64,000 bases of DNA, from assembly GCF_019457635.1 (NCBI RefSeq), contig NZ_CP080412.1, forward strand, positions 1,240,001-1,304,000, read 5' to 3'. Below, in pieces: positions 19,321 through 30,978 of this stretch. How positions within the stretch are numbered: the stretch's first letter is position 1; each line of letters begins with the position of its first letter. The DNA is from Shewanella mangrovisoli (lineage in GTDB: Bacteria; Pseudomonadota; Gammaproteobacteria; Enterobacterales; Shewanellaceae). Position numbers and translations under genes: made by a program. The notes below the pieces were generated by a model, which did no database searches, was not told where the DNA came from, and worked only from the letters and a program-made list of their open reading frames with translations.

Positions 19321-19336
19321 TATGAAAAAGTATGAA
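19321..19336 (-). promoter_or_regulatory. Tor box upstream of torR
   Basis: On the minus strand it reads TTCATA-CTTT-TTCATA, a perfect direct repeat with N4 spacing. The same layout occurs before torE. It is the form I recall as the Shewanella TorR site. A third imperfect half site (CATATG) follows 10 bp on. It lies 34 bp before the torR start and between torR and the divergent PilZ gene, so it could autoregulate torR. Confidence 0.75.
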
Positions 19337-19369
19337 TAATTCAGTTAAGCAAAATAAGAGATGTAGAAC

Positions 19370-20080
19370 ATGGCCTATAGTGTGCTCGTTGTCGATGATG
19401 AAGCGGTGATTCGTGCTCGATTGAAAGGGTATTTTGAAAAAGAAGGTTACCGCGTTGTCGAGGCGGCCGATGGCGAGCAGATGTGGCATGAGTTTAATCG
19501 TCAACATATTGATTTAATTATGTTGGACATTAATCTGCCTGGGGTGGATGGCTTAAGTTTAACCCGTGAGTTACGTAGCCGCTCCCATGTGGGGATTATC
19601 TTGGTCTCTGGCCGTGATGAATCAATTGATAAAATCGTTGGTCTCGAGATGGGCGCCGATGATTATGTGACTAAGCCCTTCGAGCTGCGGGAGCTATTGG
19701 TTAGGGTTAAAAATCTACTGTGGCGGATTTCTCTGGTAAAACAAGCCGAACAAGCGCTGGTGCAGGAATTATCCGAGCCCGACGATGTGATGAGTTTTGA
19801 AGGTTATCGGCTTGAATTAAACAGCCGTAAGTTGCGCCAAGGGGAGGAGATAATCAAGCTCACTAAGGCCGAGTTTGAGTTGTTAACCGCCTTTGCTTTG
19901 CATCCCCAGCAGGTACTTTCCCGCGAGCGCTTAATGCAGCAAACCAGTCATCGCAATCAGGATGTGAATGACAGAACCATAGATGTGATCATCCGCCGCC
20001 TACGTAATAAGCTTAATCCCGAACTCTTTGTCACTGTCCATGGTGAGGGTTATTTATTTGCCGCTAAGGTGGAGGACTAG
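19370..20080 (+). CDS. torR: Response regulator TorR (OmpR/PhoB family)
   Basis: 236 aa. The N-terminal receiver domain has the acidic pocket DDE at 9-11, the phosphoacceptor Asp53 in LIMLDINLPG, and the conserved lysine in VTKPFELREL. The C-terminal winged-helix DNA-binding domain (about 135-233) contains LTKAEFELL and DRTIDVIIRRLRNKL. With torT and torS next to it and torECAD downstream, it is the TMAO-responsive activator TorR. It converges with torT (8 bp between stops). Confidence 0.94.
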   Translation: MAYSVLVVDDEAVIRARLKGYFEKEGYRVVEAADGEQMWHEFNRQHIDLIMLDINLPGVDGLSLTRELRSRSHVGIILVSGRDESIDKIVGLEMGADDYVTKPFELRELLVRVKNLLWRISLVKQAEQALVQELSEPDDVMSFEGYRLELNSRKLRQGEEIIKLTKAEFELLTAFALHPQQVLSRERLMQQTSHRNQDVNDRTIDVIIRRLRNKLNPELFVTVHGEGYLFAAKVED

Positions 20081-20088
20081 GGTAAAGA

Positions 20089-21156
20089 TTAAGGCCGTAC
20101 TTGATATAAAGGATAAAAATCCGCTTCGGCGAGGCTAACGCTAAGATCCGATAGGGTATTTGGTGAGGTCGTGCGCTCAACGATAGCAGGACCTATATCG
20201 CCAAAAGGCGCAGCGCCTTCGAGCTGTTTTACCGTGACATCGATGGCGAGTTTGCCCTGTAACACGACCAAGTCATCATTGCTGTATACCACTTTTTGGC
20301 GTTTCAAGCCGCGTAGAATCGCAGGAGATAAGTAACTGCTCACCAGCTTAATGTCTTGCGTCAGCTGTTTTTGTTTGAGGGTGCTGACGGCGGCTTCTAT
20401 CGCCACGGCACTGCCGAGAATATAGTTGGGGCGCTGGGCTTTAAGCAGTATCTGTAATTGGTCGCGGTAGAGATTGCGATTGTTATCGGCATGCTGAATC
20501 GCACTGATACTGACATTGCTGCCCTCGAGGGCATGGCGAATGCCTTGTTCGACTAAATCTGTGCCGCCTAGGTTTTCAGGGCCCGCTAAGAGGGCCAAGG
20601 TAGTTGGCTGGGTGGGCGAATGCGCCTTGGCATCTGCCTTAATAAAATTGCCCGCGCTCAGTCCCATTTGATACCAGTTAACACCGATATGGGTCTGCAC
20701 TTGCTCTGCATTGAGTTTATTGACTAGGGCGAGCACGGGTTTGGTTAACGGCTCAGAAAACTGTTCGAGCAGATTGGGACTCACGGCGCCGAGCAAAATC
20801 GCGTCGTAATCACCCTTCATACAGGCGCTTAATTGCTCGAGCTGTTTATCTTGATGGTAGTAGCTGCCTGCTTCGAACAGATCCAGCGACACGCCGAGGT
20901 GTTTCGCCTGTTGGATCAGGCCGTAGTTGATGCCAATCCAATAGGCGTCCTTAAGATGAGGCACTAAGGCACAAATGCGCCAAGCCTGTTGTGCTTTAGT
21001 CAGGGGATGATAATCAAGTGCCTGTGCCTGTTGAATTTTGGCATTAAAGGGATGGCGTTGCTCCAATGGCCAAGTTTGGCTGTTGGCGTCAGCAGTCGGT
21101 AAACATAACAGCCCAAAAGTGGTGAGTGTGAGCAAAGCTTGCCAAAATTTTCCCAT
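20089..21156 (-). CDS. torT: Periplasmic TMAO-sensing protein TorT
   Basis: 355 aa. A signal peptide spans residues 1-25 (cleavage near TADANS). The mature part is a type I periplasmic binding fold: WRICALVPHLKDAYWIGINYG at its start, repeated alpha/beta units such as YDAILLGAVSPN and LALLAGPENLGG. In E. coli TorT binds TMAO in the periplasm and signals through TorS. Here it lies on the opposite strand between torR and torS, 56 bp from the torS start. The identity rests on fold and neighbours. Confidence 0.92.
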   Translation of the reverse strand: MGKFWQALLTLTTFGLLCLPTADANSQTWPLEQRHPFNAKIQQAQALDYHPLTKAQQAWRICALVPHLKDAYWIGINYGLIQQAKHLGVSLDLFEAGSYYHQDKQLEQLSACMKGDYDAILLGAVSPNLLEQFSEPLTKPVLALVNKLNAEQVQTHIGVNWYQMGLSAGNFIKADAKAHSPTQPTTLALLAGPENLGGTDLVEQGIRHALEGSNVSISAIQHADNNRNLYRDQLQILLKAQRPNYILGSAVAIEAAVSTLKQKQLTQDIKLVSSYLSPAILRGLKRQKVVYSNDDLVVLQGKLAIDVTVKQLEGAAPFGDIGPAIVERTTSPNTLSDLSVSLAEADFYPLYQVRP

Positions 21157-21212
21157 TGTCTCGTATCATCCACAGTGATTATCTCGAAGGCATTGTAACA
21201 GAAGGAACAAGT

Positions 21213-24200
21213 GTGGCGCCTTTATCTTTATCGCGAAGTAGTTTAACCGGCAGACTCATGCTCGCCTTCGGCGTGCTTGGGGTATTGCTGTTGCTACTGG
21301 TTAGCTTAGGTAGTCTGAGTTTGCATTGGCTCAAACAGGCCGACAGTTACCTGTATGAGGAGTCCTTACCCGCCTCTCAAGCCGCGCGCCAATTAGTGCA
21401 GGCCTCAAATGCTTTATCCGATGGCGTGACCCAGTTAGGCCAAGTGGAGGATGAGCGGCAGCGGGAATTTATCGGCCGTAAGCTCAGCCTCGAAAGCGCC
21501 ACAATGTTAAATAGCATCAAAGTGTTACTAACACTGGATGTGAACGAAGATAATCATTTATCCGTATTAGCTGGGCAAATCATCGAGCAATTAACCTTAC
21601 TGGGTAAGAGTGTAGGCCAACGTATTACCTTAGGCGATGAGTTGCAGCTCAGGGCCCGCGAATTATCGGTTGCCGCAGGCCGAGCCTCTGAGCTATTGCA
21701 ATCTGAATTGGCGGTTGTCGACTCGGCGATTTTGGCAAAACTCAGCCAAGCCTATCCAGATATGGCGGGGGATAAGCGCAGTGGCCAATTGCTCGATGAT
21801 GTGATTGAGCGAGAGTTAGATGTGCAGGAGCAGCTCAACCGTGCGCTCAAGTTAGTGCATCAAATTGCGCTACTCAGTCAGTTATTTGAGGCATCCGAAC
21901 TACAGTCTGAGCTGAAATTGAGTGTTCCCCGTTTATTGGCCACCTTTGCCAGCACGGCACCATCACACCCCATGGCGCAGCATCATCCAGATCATCCAAA
22001 GCAAGGGACGGCTATCGAGCTGGCGACCACTGAGGCGCCAGTGGAAGAGATGGGTATCGATTTAATGGCGCTCACCACAGTGGCTGAGCTTATCCGCGAC
22101 CCTGGCAGGCTCAATGCGCTAAAGGCGGAGCTGGCTATTCTTCTCCATACCCCAAAAATCATTAAATTACAGCGAGAACTGAGCCAAAGCCTGCAGCGCC
22201 AACAGCGTCAGCAGCAGGAGTTAGCGGAAAAACTCTATAGCCTCAATACGCGGGTGGACAGTGCGCTTAATCAACAGCAGCAGCGGGCTGAGCTGGCGCG
22301 AAGTGATTACTTAATGCAGTTGTCTTACGCCCGCTTGGGGCTGTGGGGCACGGGCATATTAATGTTGGTTATCATAGCTGTTGTGGTTTATCGGGTGATC
22401 TATCGCGGCATTGCCTTGAGGTTAAATCAGGCAACCGAAGCCATGTCGCGCTTAAGTTTAGGAGACACCAATGTGAGCCTCGATGCCCACGGCGACGATG
22501 AGTTGACTGCCATGGCCAATGCCATCGAGGCATTTAAGCGAAAAACCGCCCATAACCTGAAATTACAGACGGATTTACGTCAGGTCGCCGATGAGCTGAC
22601 CGAGCATAAAAAAGCCCTCGAACAAACCGTGGCTACGCGCACACAGGAATTGGCCGAAGCCAACCTGCGCCTCGATGCGGAGGCCAAAGGCCACGCTAAG
22701 GCAAGAATCGTTGCCGAGGAGGCGAGTCAGGCAAAATCCCAATTCTTGGCGACCATGAGCCATGAGATTCGCACCCCGCTCAACGGCTTACTCGGGACAC
22801 TTACCTTACTCGGCCATAGTCAGCTGCCGCCAGCGCAGCAACAGATGCTCGCATTGTCACAATACAGCGGCACGCTGCTGCAAACCGTGCTCAACGATAT
22901 TCTCGATTTCTCTCGCCTCGAGCAGGGTAATTTAACCAATGAACCGCGGCCAACGGATATCAATGCCCTGCTCGATGAAGTGCTGGCGATTATGGTGGCG
23001 GGCGCCAATTTGGCGGGATTGAGCTTAAGGCTGAATCGTCCCCAGTTACCCGCGTGTATTCAGATCGATGGCCCTAAGCTGAGGCAAGTGCTGTTTAACT
23101 TGATTGGTAACGGCATTAAATTCACCCCAGAAGGCGGCGTGAGTCTCAATGTCAGCGTGCAAGGCGATAAGTTGGCCTTTGTGGTGGCCGATACTGGCGT
23201 GGGGATTGCGCCCGAGGTGCGTGAGCAATTATTTATGCCTTACTGCGTATTGCCTAATCAGGGGCGCAGCCGTGGGACAGGTTTGGGGCTTGCCATCTGC
23301 AAACAGTTAGTTGAACTGATGGATGCCGAGGGGCAGGGCATTTGGGTCAAGAGCGAGCCAGGCAAGGGCAGTGAGTTTGGTTTTGAGCTGAGCTTTACCC
23401 AATGTGATAAGGCATTAGATACGCAAACTCAGGTGCAAAAACAGGTTAATCCCCAACGGGTGTTAGTGATTGAAGACAACAAGGTCAATGCCATGGTCGC
23501 GCAGGGGTTTTTGGCGCATTTAGGCCACAGTTCCAGCTTGGTCGTCAGTTGTCAGCAGGCGCTGGCGCATGTGAGTGGTGATAAGGCATTCGATGCCGTG
23601 ATGCTCGATATTCAGCTGAGTGATGGCTCAGGGCTCACCCTATTACCCCAGTTAAAGGCGTTATTCGCCAATGGCAAGGTGAAATTTGCCGCCTTTACCG
23701 CGCAGATGCAGACGGAGGATCTTAGCCTCTATCGGGAGGCGGGGTTTGATACTGTGTTAGCTAAACCCTTGAGCCTGCAAACCCTGACAGAATGGCTAGG
23801 TGTTGCGCGTGTGCCTGCTTCAATGCCTGCTTCACTAGGTGAGTCATCGTCGCAATCGGCACAATCGCTTCTATCGGCGAATAAGGCTGAACTGGCCAGT
23901 CAGAGTCATCAAGTAGAAACCTTGTTAGATCTTAACCAGTTACAGCAAGATCTCGAGGTGTTAGGCGTGAAAGCCGTGAGTGATATGTTGACGCTCTATC
24001 GAACCTCCAGTGCCGAGCAAATGGAGCGACTCTCGGCGCTAAGCTCTGTGGCGCATTTCAGCGAGGGCGCAAAACTATTGCACTCGCTTAAGGGCAGCAG
24101 TGCCAGCATGGGGCTAAAAGCATTGACTCAGAGTTGTCAGCAGTGGGAGAAAGCACTCAACACCACAGGGGAAAATGCATTGGATAGCAAGGCGGTGACT

Positions 24201-24266
24201 GAATTAACCGCCTGCTGGCAGGCGTCGATAACAGCGATTGAGCAATGGTTGGCAACAAAGGGCTAG
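21213..24266 (+). CDS. torS: Hybrid sensor kinase TorS
   Basis: About 1017 aa. TM1 lies at about 16-38, a large helical periplasmic sensor at about 39-370, TM2 at about 374-396, then HAMP. The HisKA domain has His517 in MSHEIRTPLNG, followed by the ATPase domain (NGIKFTPEGG, DTGVGI, GTGLGLAI). A receiver has Asp799 in VMLDIQLSDG, and a C-terminal HPt domain has His957 in LHSLKGSSASMG. This four-step phosphorelay is typical of TorS, which responds to TMAO through TorT and phosphorylates TorR. GTG 21213 is chosen because GAAGGA lies 6 bases upstream; a longer frame to TTG 21156 would overlap the torT start. Confidence 0.93.
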   Translation: MAPLSLSRSSLTGRLMLAFGVLGVLLLLLVSLGSLSLHWLKQADSYLYEESLPASQAARQLVQASNALSDGVTQLGQVEDERQREFIGRKLSLESATMLNSIKVLLTLDVNEDNHLSVLAGQIIEQLTLLGKSVGQRITLGDELQLRARELSVAAGRASELLQSELAVVDSAILAKLSQAYPDMAGDKRSGQLLDDVIERELDVQEQLNRALKLVHQIALLSQLFEASELQSELKLSVPRLLATFASTAPSHPMAQHHPDHPKQGTAIELATTEAPVEEMGIDLMALTTVAELIRDPGRLNALKAELAILLHTPKIIKLQRELSQSLQRQQRQQQELAEKLYSLNTRVDSALNQQQQRAELARSDYLMQLSYARLGLWGTGILMLVIIAVVVYRVIYRGIALRLNQATEAMSRLSLGDTNVSLDAHGDDELTAMANAIEAFKRKTAHNLKLQTDLRQVADELTEHKKALEQTVATRTQELAEANLRLDAEAKGHAKARIVAEEASQAKSQFLATMSHEIRTPLNGLLGTLTLLGHSQLPPAQQQMLALSQYSGTLLQTVLNDILDFSRLEQGNLTNEPRPTDINALLDEVLAIMVAGANLAGLSLRLNRPQLPACIQIDGPKLRQVLFNLIGNGIKFTPEGGVSLNVSVQGDKLAFVVADTGVGIAPEVREQLFMPYCVLPNQGRSRGTGLGLAICKQLVELMDAEGQGIWVKSEPGKGSEFGFELSFTQCDKALDTQTQVQKQVNPQRVLVIEDNKVNAMVAQGFLAHLGHSSSLVVSCQQALAHVSGDKAFDAVMLDIQLSDGSGLTLLPQLKALFANGKVKFAAFTAQMQTEDLSLYREAGFDTVLAKPLSLQTLTEWLGVARVPASMPASLGESSSQSAQSLLSANKAELASQSHQVETLLDLNQLQQDLEVLGVKAVSDMLTLYRTSSAEQMERLSALSSVAHFSEGAKLLHSLKGSSASMGLKALTQSCQQWEKALNTTGENALDSKAVTELTACWQASITAIEQWLATKG

Positions 24267-24367
24267 CAGCAAAGGCTTATCGATAAGAGGTTAGCGCTAG
24301 GAGTGAGTCGTCCTGAGTAGTACATAAGCAGCACGTATTTCTGCCTAATCAATGCAAATCGAGTGAT

Positions 24368-24397
24368 AAAAAAGCGGCTCTAATGAGCCGCTTTTTG
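24368..24397. terminator. Bidirectional terminator between torS and torD
   Basis: AAAAAGCGGCTC, loop TAAT, GAGCCGCTTTTT: perfect 12-base arms with A and T runs, in the gap between the convergent torS and torD. Confidence 0.92.
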
Positions 24398-24444
24398 TTA
24401 ACTTATTTCAGGACGAGACATGAGCCATTACCTTGAGCCTTAAT

Positions 24445-24508
24445 GCTACTCTGGTTTAACGCTACTCTGGTTTAACGCTACTTAGGTTTAGCGCTACACG
24501 GGCTTTAG
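24445..24508. repeat. 16-bp tandem repeat
   Basis: Four units of 16 bp: 24445-24460 and 24461-24476 are identical (GCTACTCTGGTTTAAC), 24477-24492 has three changes (GCTACTTAGGTTTAGC), and 24493-24508 is more diverged (GCTACACGGGCTTTAG). It lies in the torS-torD convergent gap, 11 bp from the torD stop. Confidence 0.85.
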
Positions 24509-24519
24509 GCTGGTGGCGA

Positions 24520-25149
24520 TTATTGCATTGACTGTTCTAACTGCTGTTTATCTTGCTGCACCCAAGCTAGGGTGAGTGTGGCGAGGGCGCTGTAAAAGCC
24601 ATTGCTGTGCTTGCTATCGCACTCAACGACCTTAGCGACAAACTTGGCTAACCATGAGTCTATACAAGCGTTTAGAAAGCTTAATTGGGCTGCATCTTCA
24701 CTGTGGCAAGCTAAGTGTCCCATATAGGCGAGGATCACGGCTAAGTGATCGGCAGGTTCTGGGAAATGACTCTGCACTTGTAGTTTGCTCTGGTGTAAAA
24801 ACTCGCTCATTTGTTGATGCTGCTGCCCAAATAGCAAGGGTTCATCCTCGCGGCTCAAGTACAGGCTGGCATAGGGTGAGGCGCTGTGCTTTGTGCCTAC
24901 GAGGAATAAACCACAATAATCGGCGGCAAGTTCGAGCAAGGCTTCATCGCTCGTTAAGCCATTCAGCACCTTCTGTATGCTGGCGACTGGCGCACTAAAC
25001 TCGGGTGCATAACCCAGTTGTGTCCAGAATTGCTGCGCTTGCTCACTGGTGAGTTGCTTAAGGCGCTGCTCATCAATTTCACGGGCAAACAGAGAAGACA
25101 GCAGCTGATACACTAAGGCTCTGGCATGATTGATATCGACGTTGCTCAT
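24520..25149 (-). CDS. torD: TorA-specific chaperone TorD
   Basis: 209 aa, all-helical DMSO-reductase-maturation family (E. coli TorD 199 aa). Recognisable stretches are [18 protein letters not shown] at the start, [31 protein letters not shown] split around residue 85, and [14 protein letters not shown] near 139. TorD binds the TorA signal peptide and helps insert the molybdenum cofactor. It is the last gene of torECAD, 67 bp after torA, with a GAGGAACATGCG ribosome region. Confidence 0.95.
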   Translation of the reverse strand: MSNVDINHARALVYQLLSSLFAREIDEQRLKQLTSEQAQQFWTQLGYAPEFSAPVASIQKVLNGLTSDEALLELAADYCGLFLVGTKHSASPYASLYLSREDEPLLFGQQHQQMSEFLHQSKLQVQSHFPEPADHLAVILAYMGHLACHSEDAAQLSFLNACIDSWLAKFVAKVVECDSKHSNGFYSALATLTLAWVQQDKQQLEQSMQ

Positions 25150-25216
25150 CGCATGTTCCTCAAGATTAACAGTGGTATGCGCCTAGTTGACTAGACGCAT
25201 CGCCTTGTGGGCTCGG

Positions 25217-27721
<2,505 letters not shown>

Positions 27722-28900
27722 TTAGTGCTCTTTTTTCACGAAGGTTGACGAATGTTCCTGCAGGTATTTTTGCACCAGCGCTTGGGTGTCTTGGTCCATG
27801 TTCACGAAGGCCAACATGCCTTGGAACATGCCTGGCCAGGTATTGGCATCGAAATGCGCTTCATCTGGCTGGGTGTGGCACACACTACAGCTTGAGCGGA
27901 ACGTATCGCGGGCATAGCCCCAGAGTGGTTGCAGCTCGGTGAGCAGGTAATCCTTATCGGTCCAGATTTGGGCTTCAACCCGTTGCCATTTCAGGCCTGT
28001 CATTGGGTCTTCTTTCTCTTCAAAGGTTTGGATAACACCTTCGGTTTCGGCTGCATCTTTGCTTAACTGCGCCGACAGAATGTTCACGCCAAAGTCCATG
28101 TAGATCACGCGGCCTGCGCCGATTTTCTTACGCCAGCCATCGATACCAATTTTGATGCGCTTACCTTGGGTTTCGAGCACTTTGACCTTAGTGGCCACGT
28201 TTAAGGTACCAGCTTCAACATCACCTTTTTCACTAAAGAACAGTGGCTTAGTCAGGGCGCTGTAGTAGGTTTGGTTGGTTTCGACTGAGCTGACGCCAGC
28301 GCCCACTTCGGCGATGAGTTCGGGTGCGCGAGCCGTGCCCATTTCAGGTAAATGGTGGGCAATGCCTTTGTGGCAATCGATACAGCTTTGGTCGATTTCG
28401 GCGGCGCGTTTCATCTGTTTTTGCGCCAGTGGTGACATGCTTTCCCACTTCATCGAGTTGTAGTTGTGGCAGTTTTTACAGGCCAGAGAATTGTCGCGAT
28501 CGAAACGTTTCCATTCGCGGCTCGCCATTTCGAGGCGTTTAGCTTCAAATTTTTCAGGGGTGTTGACCGTGTTAAATAACCAGCCCCAGACATCGTGGGA
28601 AGCCTCCATCTTACGGGCAATCTTACGGCTCCAGTTGTGGGGCACGTGGCAGTCGGGGCAGGTGGCGCGCACGCCTGAGTGATTCGACCAATGCACAGTC
28701 TCCTGTAACTCTTGGTAAGGCTTGCTCTCCATACTGTGGCAGCTGATACAGAAGGCTTCGGTGTTGGTAGCTTCCAGTGCGGTGTTAAATCCGCCCCAGA
28801 AGATGATGCCCATGATAAAAGCACTGATGCTGACAGCGCCTAAGGTGAGAGCTTTTGTGGGTTTGTTTAGTGTGCGCCAGAGGTTGATTAACCACTTCAT
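27722..28900 (-). CDS. torC: Pentahaem c-type cytochrome TorC
   Basis: 392 aa (E. coli 390 aa). One N-terminal membrane anchor (about residues 18-38) is followed by a NapC/NirT-type domain with four CxxCH sites: CISCH, CPDCH, CKNCH and CIDCH. A C-terminal domain carries a fifth, CSVCH. TorC oxidises menaquinol in the membrane and passes electrons to TorA in the periplasm. It is 15 bp upstream of torA and preceded by GAGG. The C-terminal extra haem domain separates TorC from plain NapC. Confidence 0.96.
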   Translation of the reverse strand: MKWLINLWRTLNKPTKALTLGAVSISAFIMGIIFWGGFNTALEATNTEAFCISCHSMESKPYQELQETVHWSNHSGVRATCPDCHVPHNWSRKIARKMEASHDVWGWLFNTVNTPEKFEAKRLEMASREWKRFDRDNSLACKNCHNYNSMKWESMSPLAQKQMKRAAEIDQSCIDCHKGIAHHLPEMGTARAPELIAEVGAGVSSVETNQTYYSALTKPLFFSEKGDVEAGTLNVATKVKVLETQGKRIKIGIDGWRKKIGAGRVIYMDFGVNILSAQLSKDAAETEGVIQTFEEKEDPMTGLKWQRVEAQIWTDKDYLLTELQPLWGYARDTFRSSCSVCHTQPDEAHFDANTWPGMFQGMLAFVNMDQDTQALVQKYLQEHSSTFVKKEH

Positions 28901-28926
28901 AATAGCGTCCTCAAAGTATCAGTGAA

Positions 28927-29097
28927 TTAGTGGCCGACAACGCCGCCGAAGGCTTGGATCATCCAAATGATGAAACCGTAGAGACTGATCCCCGCGACCG
29001 TCAGTGCGGGAAAGAGTATGAAAATGATGAATCCCAGCGCCTTTAATTCATTGCTGCGTGTGGACTTATCCGATGTTTGCATGGTGGGCTTTGTCAT
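28927..29097 (-). CDS. torE: Small membrane protein TorE
   Basis: 56 aa. Polar N-terminus (MTKPTMQTSDKSTRSNELKA) and one strongly hydrophobic helix from about residue 22 to 50, ending in GGVVGH. It resembles the small NapE/TorE proteins that head nap and tor operons in Shewanella. It is the first gene of torECAD, 26 bp before torC, with GGAG about 10 bases before its ATG. A tor box lies 98 bp upstream of the start. The role in TMAO respiration is not settled. Confidence 0.88.
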   Translation of the reverse strand: MTKPTMQTSDKSTRSNELKALGFIIFILFPALTVAGISLYGFIIWMIQAFGGVVGH

Positions 29098-29136
29098 TGG
29101 GAAGAGCTCCGTTCGAAAGCGATTTTTGATGGGAGC

Positions 29137-29142
29137 ACTATA
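29137..29142 (-). promoter_or_regulatory. Putative -10 element of the torECAD promoter
   Basis: On the minus strand TATAGT lies 40 bp upstream of torE. The position 17 bp further back (CAAGTC) is a poor -35, which suits a promoter needing TorR. Confidence 0.4.
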
Positions 29143-29194
29143 AAGGGGAGATGTGAATGGACTTGCCTGCTGGGATGAATGGGCTTTGACAATA

Positions 29195-29210
29195 TATGAA
29201 AAATTATGAA
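29195..29210 (-). promoter_or_regulatory. Tor box upstream of torECAD
   Basis: Reads TTCATA-ATTT-TTCATA on the minus strand, a perfect direct repeat with N4 spacing, matching the one before torR in sequence, spacing and orientation. It lies 98 bp upstream of torE and about 53 bp from the putative -10. Confidence 0.8.
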
Positions 29211-29494
29211 AATTTTAAAAAGTCGATGACTTTTTGTTTTAATGACAGAGAGTTAATTGTATTTCTGTGATCGAACTCGGCAGTTTGTTGTGCGGTTTAG
29301 GCGTTTTTTTAAACACTGATTTTGAATTTTTTCGCTAATTATTTACTGAAGTGCAGGCGAGGTCTTAGCTATCTGGCGGCGTTTACAGTATTATCCGCGC
29401 CCAACAAAGGCTGCGTTTGTGTCGTTGAAGCCATTTTAACGATGCAAAGCGTCACTGCTTGCAGATCATGGATTTTTCCCGATGTAGGAGAATG

Positions 29495-29608
29495 ATGTGG
29501 ATCTCTCACCCAAGTCATTGGATTTGGGGCTCTAATCTGCCGCAGCCAGCGTCGCCAATGGTTAAGCCAATTGGTATCGACCCTATTTTAAGAGATCACA
29601 AGGTATAA
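29495..29608 (+). CDS. Possible 37-aa leader peptide before the purine permease
   Basis: A short frame begins MWISHPSHWIWGSN and ends in TAA at 29606-29608, only 6 bases before the permease ATG. AGGAG at 29486-29490 stands 4 bases before ATG 29495 (an extra ATG at 29492 is in frame). The permease itself has no good ribosome site, so its translation may depend on ribosomes ending here. The peptide is rich in Trp, Pro and His. No homology is known to me; reality as a gene is inferred from ribosome-site strength and spacing. Confidence 0.45.
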   Translation: MWISHPSHWIWGSNLPQPASPMVKPIGIDPILRDHKV

Positions 29609-29614
29609 CAAGAT

Positions 29615-30967
29615 ATGTCTGAGCAATTGAGTTCAACAGCCGTACCCTCTGGTTCGTTTCTGGACCGTTTTTTTTCAATTCAACAACGTGGTAGCACAGT
29701 TCGCCAAGAAGTGATTGCAGGGTTAACCACCTTCCTCGCTATGGTGTACTCAGTGATTGTGGTACCCAATATGTTAGGCAAGGCGGGATTCGACCCCGGT
29801 GCCGTGTTCGTCGCTACCTGTTTAATTGCCTCCTTTGGCTCGCTGCTGATGGGACTCTGGGCGAATCTACCCATGGCCATTGGTTGTGCGATTTCACTCA
29901 CCGCCTTTACCGCCTTCGGCTTAGTGTTAGGTCAGGGCATGAGTATCCCTGTGACCTTAGGCGCCATCTTTTGGATGGGGGTGATTTTTACCGTCGTGAG
30001 CGTCACGGGCGTGCGTCAATGGGTGCTGGCTAACCTACCTAAGGGGATTGCCCACGGTACAGGTATAGGTATTGGCTTGTTTTTACTCTTAATTGCCACT
30101 AACAGTGTGCAGTTGATTGTGGCCAATGACGCGGGTCTGCCAGTGAAGTTAGGCGACATTAACAGTCTGCCCGTTATAGCAACCGTGCTGGGCTTAGCGG
30201 CCACTATCGGTTTAGAGCGTCGCGGCGTACCCGGCGGGATTTTACTGGTGATTATTGGCCTATCCCTGTTCGGTTTAGTGTTTGATCCAAGCGTTAAATT
30301 CCAAGGTTTCTTCGCCGTGCCTGATTTTACCTCTGAGCACTCGCTGATTGGTCAAATGGATATTATGGGCGCCTTGAATCCTGTGGTATTACCGATTGTG
30401 CTGGCGCTGGTGATGACGGCGATTTTTGATGCCACGGGCACCATCCGCGCGGTCGCGGGGCAAGCCAATCTGCTGGATAAAGACGATAATATCGTCGGCG
30501 GTGGCAAGGCATTAACGTCAGATTCGGTCAGCAGCATGTTTGCGGGTATCGTTGGCGGCGCACCTGCGGCCGTGTATATCGAATCGGCGGCGGGTACGGC
30601 GGCGGGCGGTAAGACAGGTTTAACCGCGACCATAGTGGGCGGTTTATTCCTGCTGATGGTGTTTTTAGCGCCGCTCAGCTATTTAGTGCCTGCCTATGCG
30701 ACGGCGCCTGCGCTGATGTATGTGGGGCTATTGATGCTCAGCAATGTGACTAAGCTGGACTTTAACGATAAGGTCGATGCGATGGCGGGCTTAACCTGCG
30801 CCGTGTTCATCATCCTCAGCTGTAACATTGTGACCGGTATTATGCTTGGCTTTGTGACCTTAGTGGTTGGCCGCATTTTTAGCGGTGAAATCCGTCAGCT
30901 TAAGTTAGGCGTGCTCGCCATTACGCTGGGCCTTGTGGCCTTCTATATGGGCGGCTGGGCGATCTAG
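29615..30967 (+). CDS. NCS2-type purine permease (guanine/hypoxanthine, AzgA-like subgroup)
   Basis: 450 aa with 12 or more hydrophobic segments. The subgroup pattern [19 protein letters not shown] near residue 30, [19 protein letters not shown] near 85, [14 protein letters not shown], and the C-terminal [15 protein letters not shown] and [16 protein letters not shown] are those of the E. coli GhxP/AdeP (PurP) permeases. These import hypoxanthine, guanine or adenine with protons. The exact base cannot be read from sequence. The upstream 517 bp contain the tor box of torE and a short ORF ending 6 bases before this start. No purine riboswitch was recognised. Confidence 0.88.
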   Translation: MSEQLSSTAVPSGSFLDRFFSIQQRGSTVRQEVIAGLTTFLAMVYSVIVVPNMLGKAGFDPGAVFVATCLIASFGSLLMGLWANLPMAIGCAISLTAFTAFGLVLGQGMSIPVTLGAIFWMGVIFTVVSVTGVRQWVLANLPKGIAHGTGIGIGLFLLLIATNSVQLIVANDAGLPVKLGDINSLPVIATVLGLAATIGLERRGVPGGILLVIIGLSLFGLVFDPSVKFQGFFAVPDFTSEHSLIGQMDIMGALNPVVLPIVLALVMTAIFDATGTIRAVAGQANLLDKDDNIVGGGKALTSDSVSSMFAGIVGGAPAAVYIESAAGTAAGGKTGLTATIVGGLFLLMVFLAPLSYLVPAYATAPALMYVGLLMLSNVTKLDFNDKVDAMAGLTCAVFIILSCNIVTGIMLGFVTLVVGRIFSGEIRQLKLGVLAITLGLVAFYMGGWAI

Positions 30968-30978
30968 TTTATAAAGTT

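Noticed and set aside
29098..29614. Purine riboswitch before the permease
   Set aside because: No match to the conserved junction sequences of purine riboswitches was seen.
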